From Saprospiraceae bacterium (GTDB lineage: Bacteria > Bacteroidota > Bacteroidia > Chitinophagales > Saprospiraceae): DNA of 64,000 nt. Shown in pieces: positions 1-8,915 of this stretch. The notes under the pieces were generated by a model. That model was given only the letters and a program-made list of their open reading frames with translations, searched no databases and was not told the DNA's origin. Location of the stretch: positions 1-64,000 of the forward strand of contig JAIYCH010000085.1 of assembly GCA_027488135.1 (NCBI GenBank), in the 5' to 3' direction. Position numbers and translations under genes: made by a program. How positions within the stretch are numbered: position 1 is the first letter of the stretch; every line of letters begins with the position of its first letter.

Positions 1-4
1 AATT

Positions 5-55
5 ATTAAAAGAACCATATATGTAAATTAATTTTATATGTATGGTTCTTTTAAT
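5..55 (+). terminator. Long-stem terminator of the gene left of the window
   Basis: An inverted repeat pairs 5-27 with 33-55 around a 5-nt loop (TTAAT). All 23 pairs form on the + strand RNA if two G-U wobbles (20-40 and 23-37) are allowed; on the minus strand these would be A-C mismatches, so the hairpin is built for rightward transcripts. The arms carry the AAAAGAACC / GGTTCTTTT pattern often seen at Bacteroidota gene ends. It most likely ends an operon upstream of this window. Confidence 0.75.
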
Positions 56-201
56 TTAAAATTATATTAATTTTATGGAATTATTGGAGAAATTTAATGA
101 TGGTTTAACGAAAATATCTATTAAATAAAGTTATAATCAATTTATTACTAAATATTTAGCCAAAAAAATCTTTTCACACATTTTTTAAAATCACAAAAAT
201 T

Positions 202-1881
202 ATGCTTCCCTTTGAATTAGTATTTCAAACCGTCTTTGGACAATTTAGAAGTGCAATTGAGCATAATAGATTTAATTTGATAGTACTATTTTTCCTATAC
301 CTGAATTCCTCCCTGGCCCAGGATACGATGTTAAAGAATATTATAAATTTTGAAAATCCAATTAGATCCATTGTAAAAGATAAAGAAGGTTTAATTTATG
401 TTCAAACCTTAGAAGGCGTTTTTGTCCTTTCAAACGATAAATTTGAAAAATCAAATTTTCCAATATCAAATTTTGACAGGATTATTTCTTACAACGGCAA
501 TCTGACAACTAGAAAATCGTTGGAAAAAAATAAAATATTGCATAAATCAATAAATCAAAATTGTGATTGGCATTATTTGCTTCCCAGTTCAAGTTCCTTA
601 AATTTTTGTCAGGTCGAGGTTGATCCATCCGGTCAGATATGGGTGAGTAATGGCTCGAAATTTTTATTTTGTTTTAAGATTCATAATCTGTTCAAAAGGA
701 CTATTCCCAATGTTTCCATAAGGGGAATAGAAAATCACGAAAATCAATTGTTTGTTCTCACCTATTCTGGTATTTATTTAAATGGGAATAAATGGATGGA
801 CGAAGTGAATAATGGGAGTGCTAATGTTTTTAAAATGAATGACAATATTTGGTTAGCCTCTACAGACCAGGTGTTCAAATTAGATTTAAAGACAAACCTT
901 CTTACTGTTTTGCTGGATAAAAATAAATCAAAGGAAATAGGAGAAATTTCAAGTGTCATCGTTTATGAAGATAAACTGTTTATAGGTGGTTTTCATGGTT
1001 TATTTTCCATAGATAAAACAGGAAAACTCATTAATGAGAATATTGGAAAAGAGGTAAATAATTTGACGTTGCTTCAAGACAAATTATTTGTTTGTAACGC
1101 AATGGGTATTTACCATTTAGAAAATAATATTTTTGAGAAAAATACAAAATTTCCGTCCGGCTTAGTGTATAACGATATTGAGGAACGGTTTGGGAAATTT
1201 TATGCAGCTAGTGCTGAGGGTATTTGGATGTCAGATGAAAATTCACCTCTTGCTAAAAATATACTTAAAAATACTCCTTATGAAAATATTGAGTGTTTCT
1301 CCATTGAATGGGACGAGTTTTATCATTTATGGACTGGCACAGCAAAAGGTTTGGTGAAATATGATTTAAATAATGATGAAATTGACGTTTATCTGTCAGA
1401 TTTTGAATTTAATAAGAGATCTTCTTTTAAAAGGGAATCAAATTTTTATTTTGGTACAACAGAGGGACTATTTTCCTTTGATTCCAAAGATTTTTCGATG
1501 GAAGAATTTTCATTTCAGCCCAAAAAGGAGCTGAATGAACCAATAAATGGGTGGTTACTTTCCTTCATGCTCTTAGCCATTTTTAGTTCCTTGTTATCCA
1601 TATATCTTTTCGTAAAAACAAAAAGAAAAGTTAAAAATATAGCCCCTCTTTTTAATAATGAAAACGAACCTGTAGATAATAAACCTCCTTTTACCATGGA
1701 AAATATTGAGGTTTATATTCTCAATAATATGAGTACAATTACCGCGGAAAGTTTAAGACAGGATTCCGGAATGTCCAAAAATCTATTTTATAAGGCTTTT
1801 AGCCAATATTATGATATTACACCCAAACAGCTGATTGAAACTATCAGACGAGATCATTTAAGAAGAAAAAAGAATTCTTGA
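202..1881 (+). CDS. Membrane beta-propeller regulator with a half AraC-type HTH
   Basis: This 559-residue protein looks like a one-component transmembrane regulator. A hydrophobic signal-like segment ending in LNSSLAQ lies at about residues 27-40, preceded by an unusually long n-region. Residues 45-440 are rich in short repeats typical of the ligand-binding two-component regulator propeller (for example EGLIYVQTLEGVFVLS, YSGIYLNG, GTAKGLVKYD). A single transmembrane helix follows at about 450-472 (GWLLSFMLLAIFSSLLSIYL), then a linker and an AraC-like helix-turn-helix at about 500-555. There is no histidine kinase or receiver domain, unlike hybrid two-component systems. The AraC domain normally has two HTH units; this protein stops after the first (DITPKQLIETIRRDHL). 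No continuation is seen in other frames after the TGA, so the truncation appears real. The ligand and target genes are unknown. Confidence 0.7.
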   Translation: MLPFELVFQTVFGQFRSAIEHNRFNLIVLFFLYLNSSLAQDTMLKNIINFENPIRSIVKDKEGLIYVQTLEGVFVLSNDKFEKSNFPISNFDRIISYNGNLTTRKSLEKNKILHKSINQNCDWHYLLPSSSSLNFCQVEVDPSGQIWVSNGSKFLFCFKIHNLFKRTIPNVSIRGIENHENQLFVLTYSGIYLNGNKWMDEVNNGSANVFKMNDNIWLASTDQVFKLDLKTNLLTVLLDKNKSKEIGEISSVIVYEDKLFIGGFHGLFSIDKTGKLINENIGKEVNNLTLLQDKLFVCNAMGIYHLENNIFEKNTKFPSGLVYNDIEERFGKFYAASAEGIWMSDENSPLAKNILKNTPYENIECFSIEWDEFYHLWTGTAKGLVKYDLNNDEIDVYLSDFEFNKRSSFKRESNFYFGTTEGLFSFDSKDFSMEEFSFQPKKELNEPINGWLLSFMLLAIFSSLLSIYLFVKTKRKVKNIAPLFNNENEPVDNKPPFTMENIEVYILNNMSTITAESLRQDSGMSKNLFYKAFSQYYDITPKQLIETIRRDHLRRKKNS

Positions 1882-1902
1882 GTGGTTATACTATATATTA
1901 TG

Positions 1903-1927
1903 CTTTTAGGTTAATTTTACCTAAAAG
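1903..1927 (+). terminator. Weak hairpin between regulator and ung
   Basis: A 9-bp perfect stem (CTTTTAGGT with ACCTAAAAG) with a 7-nt loop lies between the two genes. It is followed by GGTTTTGG rather than a clean T-run and ends 11 nt before the ung start, so it may be only a partial terminator. Confidence 0.4.
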
Positions 1928-1938
1928 GGTTTTGGTAT

Positions 1939-2613
1939 ATGGCTAAAGTTAATATAGAAGAAAGTTGGAAAGAAGTTTTAGCGGAGGAATTTAATAAACC
2001 GTATTTTGAGGAATTAGTCACCTTTATTAAGGATGAAAAATTAAAAGGTAAAATCATTTATCCGCCGGGAAATAAAATATTTGAGGCCTTTCGACTTACT
2101 CCTTTCCAAAAGGTAAAGGTGGTGATTATTGGGCAAGATCCCTACCATAATCCCAATGAAGCCATGGGTTTAAGCTTTTCTGTTCCTCAAGGGGTCAGAG
2201 TCCCTCCATCCCTTCAGAATATATTCAAAGAGTTGTCCTCCGATTTGAATTTGCCAGTACCTGGTCATGGAGATTTAACTAAATGGGCGGAACAAGGTGT
2301 TTTATTGCTGAATGCGTGCCTGACGGTGGAACATGGCATAGCGGCTTCTCATCAGGCCATTGGCTGGCAATCTTTTACCGATGTCGTTATTCAGAAGTTA
2401 TCAAAACAAAAAAATGCTGTGGTTTTTATGCTTTGGGGAAATTATGCCAAAAGAAAAAAGGATTTAATTGACCCAATGAAGCATTTAATTTTAGAAGCTG
2501 CTCATCCTTCGCCTTTAGCCAGAGGTGCATTCAATGGTAACAAACATTTTTCCCAAGCCAATACTTTTCTCGTTTTGAACGATCTTTCACCTATAGATTT
2601 TAATCTGGTATAA
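1939..2613 (+). CDS. ung: Uracil-DNA glycosylase (family 1)
   Basis: Ung removes uracil from DNA by cleaving the N-glycosidic bond, starting base-excision repair. The 224-residue length is typical of family 1. Diagnostic motifs are present: the water-activating loop GQDPYHNPNEAMGLSFSVP at residues 65-83 (catalytic Asp67), the uracil-specificity region LLLNACLTVEHG, and the DNA-intercalation loop HPSPLARGAFNGNKHFSQAN near the C-terminus. The ATG at 1939 gives the usual short N-terminus. The next gene starts 1 nt after the stop codon, so the two are probably co-transcribed, although their functions are unrelated. Confidence 0.96.
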   Translation: MAKVNIEESWKEVLAEEFNKPYFEELVTFIKDEKLKGKIIYPPGNKIFEAFRLTPFQKVKVVIIGQDPYHNPNEAMGLSFSVPQGVRVPPSLQNIFKELSSDLNLPVPGHGDLTKWAEQGVLLLNACLTVEHGIAASHQAIGWQSFTDVVIQKLSKQKNAVVFMLWGNYAKRKKDLIDPMKHLILEAAHPSPLARGAFNGNKHFSQANTFLVLNDLSPIDFNLV

Positions 2614-2614
2614 C

Positions 2615-3904
2615 ATGGAAACATACGGTTTTGTGCTTCTTTTTGCGATTCCCTTTTTTCTGACACTCATGATGGTAGAATATGTCTATCAATGGAAAAT
2701 AGGTGAAAAATTTTCACCTTCCATGGATACTATTTCCAGCCTAAGTTCAGGACTAACCAATTCAATTAAGGATATTCTTGGGTTGAGTGTATCTATTATT
2801 AGCTACGGATATATGGTCCAGCACCTTTCCTTGTTTCATATCGAATCATCCATTCCTGCTTTTATAATCACTTTTTTTGTATTGGATTTTCAAGGTTACT
2901 GGACACATCGCTTTCAACACCGGATAAATATTCTTTGGAATAATCATATCATTCATCATAGCAGTGAAGAATTTAATTTAGCTTGTGCGCTACGTCAAAG
3001 TATTTCTTCTTTTGTCAATTTATTTACTTTTTTTCTTTTGCCTTGTGCCCTTTTAGGCGTTGAAACGCAAGTTATTGCAACAGTGGCTCCTTTGCATTTA
3101 TTTGCCCAGTTCTGGTACCATACCCGCTACATCAAAAAAATGGGCTGGCTGGAAAATATCATAGTCACGCCCGCTCACCATAGGGTTCATCATGCAATTA
3201 ATCCCGTTTATATGGATAAAAATTTTAGTCAGATTTTTATTTTTTGGGATAAATGGTTTGGCACCTTCCAGGAAGAATTAGAAAGTGAACCTCCGGTGTA
3301 TGGGGTATCCAGACCGGTAAGAACCTGGAATCCGGTAAAAATAAATTTCCAACACCTGTTGTTCCTGATTCAGGATGCCATAAGAACTAAAAATATTTGG
3401 GACAAATTTACTATTTGGTTTAGACCGACAGGTTGGAGACCAAACGATGTGAAAGAGAAATATGCTGTGGATAAGATTGAGGATGTCAATGACTATGAAA
3501 AATTTAACCCTCCTGCAGACCATCAGCTAATTTTATGGTCCTGGTTGCAATTTGCTTTCATCTTGTTGAATACCCTGTTCTTCTTTGGTAGCATCTCAAA
3601 AATTGGAACTCCAAATATATTTTTTTATGGTTTGTATGCCTTTATTTCTATTTATGCTTATACAGAATTAATGGATAGAAATAATAAGGCCATTTACTGG
3701 GAATCTTTTCGTTTAGCTTTTGTTCTTTTGTTTTTATTACAAACAGATAGTTGGTTTGGCTTAGAAACTTTTATTCCTTTCGGAAATAAAATAATAATCC
3801 TTTTTAGTGTCATTTCCTGGATAGGTTGTTTATACTTTAGCCTAAAAACGCCTTCTAACTTATATCAGGATAGTAAAAAATTGAGTTCGTTACGATTAAG
3901 TTGA
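2615..3904 (+). CDS. Alkylglycerol-monooxygenase-like sterol desaturase/fatty acid hydroxylase family protein
   Basis: This is a 429-residue polytopic membrane enzyme of the fatty acid hydroxylase superfamily, which uses a di-iron centre held by eight or more histidines. The histidine clusters are WTHRFQH (about 95-101), NNHIIHHSSEEFN (about 109-121) and HHRVHH (about 190-195). The stretch HHSSEEFNLACALRQS closely resembles animal alkylglycerol monooxygenase, which cleaves ether lipids, and the overall length matches that branch better than the shorter sterol desaturases. Several hydrophobic segments occur at both ends, including a C-terminal block of about four helices. The substrate in this organism is inferred only. 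The last 40 nt overlap tail-to-tail with the SNF2 gene on the other strand. Confidence 0.85.
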   Translation: METYGFVLLFAIPFFLTLMMVEYVYQWKIGEKFSPSMDTISSLSSGLTNSIKDILGLSVSIISYGYMVQHLSLFHIESSIPAFIITFFVLDFQGYWTHRFQHRINILWNNHIIHHSSEEFNLACALRQSISSFVNLFTFFLLPCALLGVETQVIATVAPLHLFAQFWYHTRYIKKMGWLENIIVTPAHHRVHHAINPVYMDKNFSQIFIFWDKWFGTFQEELESEPPVYGVSRPVRTWNPVKINFQHLLFLIQDAIRTKNIWDKFTIWFRPTGWRPNDVKEKYAVDKIEDVNDYEKFNPPADHQLILWSWLQFAFILLNTLFFFGSISKIGTPNIFFYGLYAFISIYAYTELMDRNNKAIYWESFRLAFVLLFLLQTDSWFGLETFIPFGNKIIILFSVISWIGCLYFSLKTPSNLYQDSKKLSSLRLS

Positions 3905-6807
3905 TGCGTACCGGTACCACTTAAAATGTCTTCTGCCAGCTGGCTTTTCTTTTCTTGTAAATGAAGTATTTTTTCCTCAATACTTTCTCTGGTGATGAAT
4001 TTCAACGCCATCACTGATTTTTCTTGTCCGATGCGATGCGCGCGTGCTATGGCTTGTTGTTCGGTTGAAGGATTCCACCAGGGGTCTAAAATAAAAACGT
4101 AGTCTGCTGCCGTAAGATTAAGTCCGGTTCCGCCTGCTTTTATGGAAATAAAAAAGGCTTGCACCGTCGGGTCATTCTCAAATAATATGATCTGTTTTTG
4201 TCTTTCTTCCGACGTTAAAGAGCCTGTTAACCAGGCATAAGGGGTATTTGTCTCTTCAAAATAATCTTTGAAAATGCTTAAATGTTTAACAAAGGAACTA
4301 AAGAAAAGCACTTTATGACCACTCTTTTTCACCTCTTCCCATTTTGCACATATATCTTGAAATTTACCACTTTCTTTAGTATAATCATCATAAACCAAGA
4401 CAGGATGATTAACCAATTGCCTTAATTTTGTGAGCGTCTGGAGCAATTCCATTCTAAAGCGGGCATCATTTTCATTGAAATTCTCCAGCAGGTAGTTTCT
4501 TGCCGCTGATTTTTCCTTTTCGTATAACTTTTTCTGATCGGCAGACATTTCACTATAGAAAACCTGTGTTGTTAATGGTGGTAAATCTTTTGCCACCTCC
4601 TCTTTTGTCCTTCTCAGTAAAAATGGACTTACCAGGCTTCTTAATTTCGCCTTTTTTTCTTCATCACCAATACGTTCTATGGGTAAAATGAATTCTTTCT
4701 TGAAAAAATTAAAGTTTCCAAGTAAATCCGGATTTATAAATTGCATCTGTGACCATAAGTCAGATAAGGAATTTTCGATAGGTGTTCCACTCAAAGATAT
4801 TTTATGGTTAGCCTCCAATTCATTTATATTGATGAATGCAGCACTATCCTTATTTTTAATCTGTTGACTTTCATCTAATATGATATATTCGTAAGTCATT
4901 TGCGACAAAAGGGCAGCATCTCTTATCACCGTTTGATAGGTTGTTAAAATGACATCATACCTTTTTAACAATCGGATATCCTTATGACGTTTATTGCCTG
5001 TGTGTTTATAGACAAATAGATTGGGGGCAAATCGGGCAAGTTCTTTTTCCCAGTTAAATACCAAACTGGCAGGTAAAATGACCAAGGTGTGTAAAGATTG
5101 AAGAAAGCCGGCATCTTTTGCTGCAAATATATCCAGTTGCCTCCCAATATTGTTTTTTTCAAATTCCTTTCCCTCTTCTATTTTTCTCTCTTTTGCGTAC
5201 AATAAAACGGCAATAGTTTGTAGGGTTTTTCCCAATCCCATGTCGTCTGCCAAACAAGCACCCAGATTATTATGATACAGTTCTGCCAGCCATTTATAAC
5301 CGGTAAGTTGATATGGCCTAAGTTCTGCTTTCAGAAATCGGGGAAGATGTATTTCTATAGTCTTTGTTAAAGAAGTTTCCGGCAAAGAAATATCAGCCTC
5401 CTGTAATAATGTATATTGATTTTTATTAATACGTAATGATTGCTCGTCGATCTTAGCAAATTGCGATATGTCTTTAAATTTATTCATCCATTCCAGTGGA
5501 ATGACAAAAACAGTACCATCGGGTAATAGATAAAGCCTTTCGTTTTTTCTAATATATGGAGCGAGAAGTCTGAATGAAAAGGAATGTTTTCCTACGGTTA
5601 CGGCGCCATCTATATCGAACCAATCGCCCGTTTGTTTAGTGTCTAACGTTAGGGTAGGAATGTCCAATGAAAGAGGCATTCCAGATTCCACTATGTCGCC
5701 AATGATAAAACCTTGTTTTTCAAGAGTGACCCTATGATTGCTCACCCAATGAAGCATGGCAAAAATATCAACGTTATCTTCTGATTCCTTATGGGTAAAA
5801 ACTCCACTTCCTTCAATAACATATAATCCGGCAAGGTGAAGCAAATCTATGAACTCCTTTTCGGCCTGTGCATCGCGTGTAATCTGGGTAATCGTTACCT
5901 CTTCCCCCTGAAAAGAAAGACCTGCTTTTTTATCCTTTTTATCATACCAGCTAAATTCAGTTTGTTCATAAATCATTTTGACTTGTAACACCTTACCCTC
6001 ACCAAATAAATGATCCACAAGATCTAAACGGCATCCTGTTAACTTTCCGGATTGCAATACAGTAAAGCCGGTAGCTTCGAAATCGAGTTGCGCTGCGATT
6101 TTTATAATAAATTTTTGGAAATAGGATTTAACTGAATTTTTAGGAATTCGTATTTCATCTTTTTGTAAAAATGGCTTGACCATATTTCCGTTTATCTGTG
6201 AAACCCTATACAAAACATAATCTACTAATAACCAACCTGGTGAATTTAAAATGGGCGTAACATCTTTATCTTTTATACGCCATATAATCCCATTATTTGA
6301 CAACCTCAATTGATAGGAAACCCCCAAGTTATCTCTATGAAAAGTCAGGTGAGGTTGTAAATAAGTAGTATCAGGTTTCACTATAAAATCTTTAACTAAT
6401 ACTCTCCGATCGATAGCCCAGGTAAGGAAAAAATTATTTTTAACGATAATAGTTAGTAATTCATCCATCCTCCTTTGTACAAATTGGATTATTTTAGGTG
6501 CCACTGCCTCATCAGCCATTAAGGCTTCCAAAGATTTAATTTTCTTTTTTGGGGGAGAATATTTTTTTTCCAGCTTATCGGGTAATAGATCATTTATTAT
6601 CTGAAAAAGTCTGTTTTGTGATTCATTAACAGATAATTTAAAACTTACCACTGTTTCTGAGGTAGCTTTTTGTTTAATATGAGCTAAATTCCCTAGTTTA
6701 TCTCTACTAACGATATAGGCGTTTGGCAAATACAAACCTGGTAAAACTTCGGCAATATTATAAACTATATCAACATTTCCTTCCATTTCCCTCAATTCAT
6801 TCAACAT
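3865..6807 (-). CDS. SNF2-family helicase (DEAD/DEAH-like ATPase)
   Basis: This 980-residue protein has a complete SNF2/RapA-type ATPase. It contains motif I DDMGLGKT at about residue 523, motif II DESQ (about 645, a variant of DEAH), motif III LSGTPIENSLSDLW, LLRRTKEEVAKDLPP, and the C-terminal helicase motifs GGTGLNLTAADYVFILDPWW (about 890-910) and QQAIARAHRIGQ. The N-terminal 480 residues are poorly conserved; no SWIM zinc finger is visible. Such bacterial SNF2 proteins remodel DNA- or RNA-polymerase-bound complexes, but the substrate is not known here. It is the last gene of the leftward operon; its start overlaps the preceding dehydrogenase by 11 nt and its 3' end overlaps the converging gene by 40 nt. 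Both overlapping tails are coding. Confidence 0.93.
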   Translation of the reverse strand: MLNELREMEGNVDIVYNIAEVLPGLYLPNAYIVSRDKLGNLAHIKQKATSETVVSFKLSVNESQNRLFQIINDLLPDKLEKKYSPPKKKIKSLEALMADEAVAPKIIQFVQRRMDELLTIIVKNNFFLTWAIDRRVLVKDFIVKPDTTYLQPHLTFHRDNLGVSYQLRLSNNGIIWRIKDKDVTPILNSPGWLLVDYVLYRVSQINGNMVKPFLQKDEIRIPKNSVKSYFQKFIIKIAAQLDFEATGFTVLQSGKLTGCRLDLVDHLFGEGKVLQVKMIYEQTEFSWYDKKDKKAGLSFQGEEVTITQITRDAQAEKEFIDLLHLAGLYVIEGSGVFTHKESEDNVDIFAMLHWVSNHRVTLEKQGFIIGDIVESGMPLSLDIPTLTLDTKQTGDWFDIDGAVTVGKHSFSFRLLAPYIRKNERLYLLPDGTVFVIPLEWMNKFKDISQFAKIDEQSLRINKNQYTLLQEADISLPETSLTKTIEIHLPRFLKAELRPYQLTGYKWLAELYHNNLGACLADDMGLGKTLQTIAVLLYAKERKIEEGKEFEKNNIGRQLDIFAAKDAGFLQSLHTLVILPASLVFNWEKELARFAPNLFVYKHTGNKRHKDIRLLKRYDVILTTYQTVIRDAALLSQMTYEYIILDESQQIKNKDSAAFININELEANHKISLSGTPIENSLSDLWSQMQFINPDLLGNFNFFKKEFILPIERIGDEEKKAKLRSLVSPFLLRRTKEEVAKDLPPLTTQVFYSEMSADQKKLYEKEKSAARNYLLENFNENDARFRMELLQTLTKLRQLVNHPVLVYDDYTKESGKFQDICAKWEEVKKSGHKVLFFSSFVKHLSIFKDYFEETNTPYAWLTGSLTSEERQKQIILFENDPTVQAFFISIKAGGTGLNLTAADYVFILDPWWNPSTEQQAIARAHRIGQEKSVMALKFITRESIEEKILHLQEKKSQLAEDILSGTGTHQLNRNELNFLLS

Positions 6808-7768
6808 GCAGGTCGAGCTTAAATAATTTTGAAATTTTTTGTGTCATAACGTAGGCATGCCTTGGAACAGATTCATAAGATATACCAGCTAAATGTGGGT
6901 TTAAAATAACATTTTCTGCCATTTTAAGGTACTGAAAAGGGGGTGGTAAGGAAGAAATATCGAGTGCATTAAATGATTGTTCTTCATATTCAATGACATC
7001 CAGTGCAGCTCCTTTGACCTTTCCTTCCTGCAAATGTTTAACTAATCCTTCCGTTTCTACAACACCTCCCCGTGCCGTATTTATAATAAATATTTCTTTT
7101 TTAAATTTCTTTAAATACGCGTAATCTATAAAATATTTATTAGCCTCATTTAGGGGAATATGAATAGTTAAAATATCAGTTTCACTAAAAAATTCATCTT
7201 CCTCAACCTGTTTAGTATAGGCAGGAATGGATAAAACCGGAGAAATATCCCGAATTAAAATATCCACCTCGAATCCTGACAATCTTTGGGCAACTGCTCG
7301 GCCCATATTACCAAATCCGAGTATTCCAACCTTTTTTCCTTTAAGTTCTATGGCTCTATTGGCATTCCGATCCCATATATTTTTACTAACTTCCCGATCT
7401 GCTTTCCCCAATTTATTCAGCATCATCAGCAGAAGGCCGAGGGTATGTTCAGCCACGGTATCTTTGCTGGCTTCAGGTGTAGTGAAAATAGTTACATTAT
7501 TTTTTCTTGCACTTTCCTCGTCAATATGTTCAATACCTACACCTAATCTGCCAATAAATAAAAGATGAGGGGCCGCCTTGAAAAAGGTAGCGTCCAACGT
7601 CCAGCGACTTCTAAGAATCACCCCTTGATATTTAGATAGTTCAGATTGAAGTGACGCAAAAGACGATTGAGTATCTAGTGTAACAGTAAATCCATGCTCC
7701 GTTAAAAAATGAGCTAGTAATGAATCGGCCTGATCCAGCATTAAAATATGACCTGGTATGCTTTTCAT
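6797..7768 (-). CDS. D-2-hydroxyacid dehydrogenase (phosphoglycerate dehydrogenase-like)
   Basis: This NAD-dependent dehydrogenase has the Rossmann motif GILGFGNMG and the family's catalytic triad: Arg in NTARGGVVE, Glu in DVIEYEEQ, His in NPHLAG. At about 323 residues it lacks the ACT domain of regulated SerA enzymes. 3-Phosphoglycerate (serine synthesis) or another 2-hydroxyacid is a plausible substrate. An upstream in-frame ATG at 7807 would overlap the cysteine desulfurase gene by 32 nt and add 13 residues; the ATG at 7768, 7 nt after that gene's stop, fits the family N-terminus better (HILMLDQAD). Serine/cysteine metabolism would fit its position after two PLP enzymes, but this is inference. 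Confidence 0.85.
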   Translation of the reverse strand: MKSIPGHILMLDQADSLLAHFLTEHGFTVTLDTQSSFASLQSELSKYQGVILRSRWTLDATFFKAAPHLLFIGRLGVGIEHIDEESARKNNVTIFTTPEASKDTVAEHTLGLLLMMLNKLGKADREVSKNIWDRNANRAIELKGKKVGILGFGNMGRAVAQRLSGFEVDILIRDISPVLSIPAYTKQVEEDEFFSETDILTIHIPLNEANKYFIDYAYLKKFKKEIFIINTARGGVVETEGLVKHLQEGKVKGAALDVIEYEEQSFNALDISSLPPPFQYLKMAENVILNPHLAGISYESVPRHAYVMTQKISKLFKLDLHVE

Positions 7769-7775
7769 GAATAAA

Positions 7776-8915
7776 TTAATACCTGTAAATATTGGAAATG
7801 ATTTCAATGACCTTATCTACTTCTGCCGAAGTATTGAGGTGTGAAAAGGAAAAACGAACAGAGATATGTTGACTTTCCGGATAAAGAGCTCTAAGAACGT
7901 GCGAGCCAGTGTCAGTTCCAGAGGAACAGGCACTACCTCCACTTGTACTTATGCCTTCAATATCTAGATTAAACAAAAGCATGGTTGCCTTTGGATTTGG
8001 AGGAAACCCAATGTTTAATATTTTTGGATGGCTATTTTCAAGCCCAGGTCCATTTATCTGAATCCCCGGAATGGCCTCTTTTAGACCATTAAATAATTGT
8101 AATTTTAGTTTTTCCAGGTGAGCAAACCTCTCCGATTTTTCAGAAATGGCAAGATCAAGGGCAAGAGCCATACCAACAATGCCTAACAAATTTTCTGTTC
8201 CACCCCGCATATTTCTTTCTTGGGCACCACCATGTTGAAAAGGGGGAATGGCATTTTCATTCCTAATATAGGCAAAGCCTATCCCTTTAGGACCGTTAAA
8301 TTTATGTGCTGATCCAGCTATAAAGTGTACGGGTATATTTTGTAAATCAATAGAATAAAACCCTACAGATTGAACCATATCGCTATGGAACAAAGCGTCA
8401 TATTTCTGACAAATGGCTACGACACTTTCCAAATCTAAAAGGGTGCCCGTTTCATTGTTGCTGTGCATGAGTGATACAAGCACTTTTTTATTTTCTGCAT
8501 CAGATAAATGTTCCACCAACGAATGGATAGATGGATTTCCTTCTTTATCGAGGGGTAAATAAATTACCTTGATTTTTCCTTCTTTCTCTAATGCTTCAAT
8601 GGTGTGAAGGACGGCATGATGTTCCGTTGCTGCCGTGATGATCGTTTTTACGCCTAACCCGCTCACAGCTCCCTGAATAATCATATTATTCGATTCAGTG
8701 GCGCCGGAGGTGAAAAAAATTTCCCCGATAGAGCAGTTGAAATGGTTAGCCATGGATTTTCTGGCCTTTTCAATGAGTGCCCTGGAGGTTCTGCCTTCTG
8801 AATGAATGGATGAGGGATTTCCATAATTATTCAGCATCGTTTCATGCATCAATTGTATGACCTGGGGATGCAAGGGCGTAGTAGCCGCATGATCTAAGTA
8901 AATTCTTTGTTGCAT
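7776..8915 (-). CDS. Cysteine desulfurase (NifS/IscS type)
   Basis: This 379-residue class V PLP enzyme takes sulfur from cysteine, forming alanine and an enzyme persulfide for Fe-S clusters or thio-modification. The signature residues are visible: YLDHAATTP near the start, EHHAVLH, MHSNNETG, PLP-binding Asp179, Schiff-base Lys205 in GSAHKFNGPKG, RGGTENLLG, and the persulfide cysteine Cys330 in GGSACSSG. The short spacing around ACSSG suggests the class II (NifS-like/IscS2) branch rather than classical IscS. No iscU or sufE lies next to it. The start overlaps the previous gene as TAATG, indicating translational coupling. Confidence 0.93.
   Translation of the reverse strand: MQQRIYLDHAATTPLHPQVIQLMHETMLNNYGNPSSIHSEGRTSRALIEKARKSMANHFNCSIGEIFFTSGATESNNMIIQGAVSGLGVKTIITAATEHHAVLHTIEALEKEGKIKVIYLPLDKEGNPSIHSLVEHLSDAENKKVLVSLMHSNNETGTLLDLESVVAICQKYDALFHSDMVQSVGFYSIDLQNIPVHFIAGSAHKFNGPKGIGFAYIRNENAIPPFQHGGAQERNMRGGTENLLGIVGMALALDLAISEKSERFAHLEKLKLQLFNGLKEAIPGIQINGPGLENSHPKILNIGFPPNPKATMLLFNLDIEGISTSGGSACSSGTDTGSHVLRALYPESQHISVRFSFSHLNTSAEVDKVIEIISNIYRY

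Noticed and set aside
1882-1938. Frameshift remnant carrying the missing second HTH of the first regulator
   Set aside because: None of the frames downstream of the stop encodes an AraC-like helix-turn-helix; the next gene starts 57 nt later.
3931-3938. Single TTCTGCCA matches, here and at 9773-9780, as further AraC sites
   Set aside because: They are single half-sites inside coding sequence with no second copy 22 nt away.
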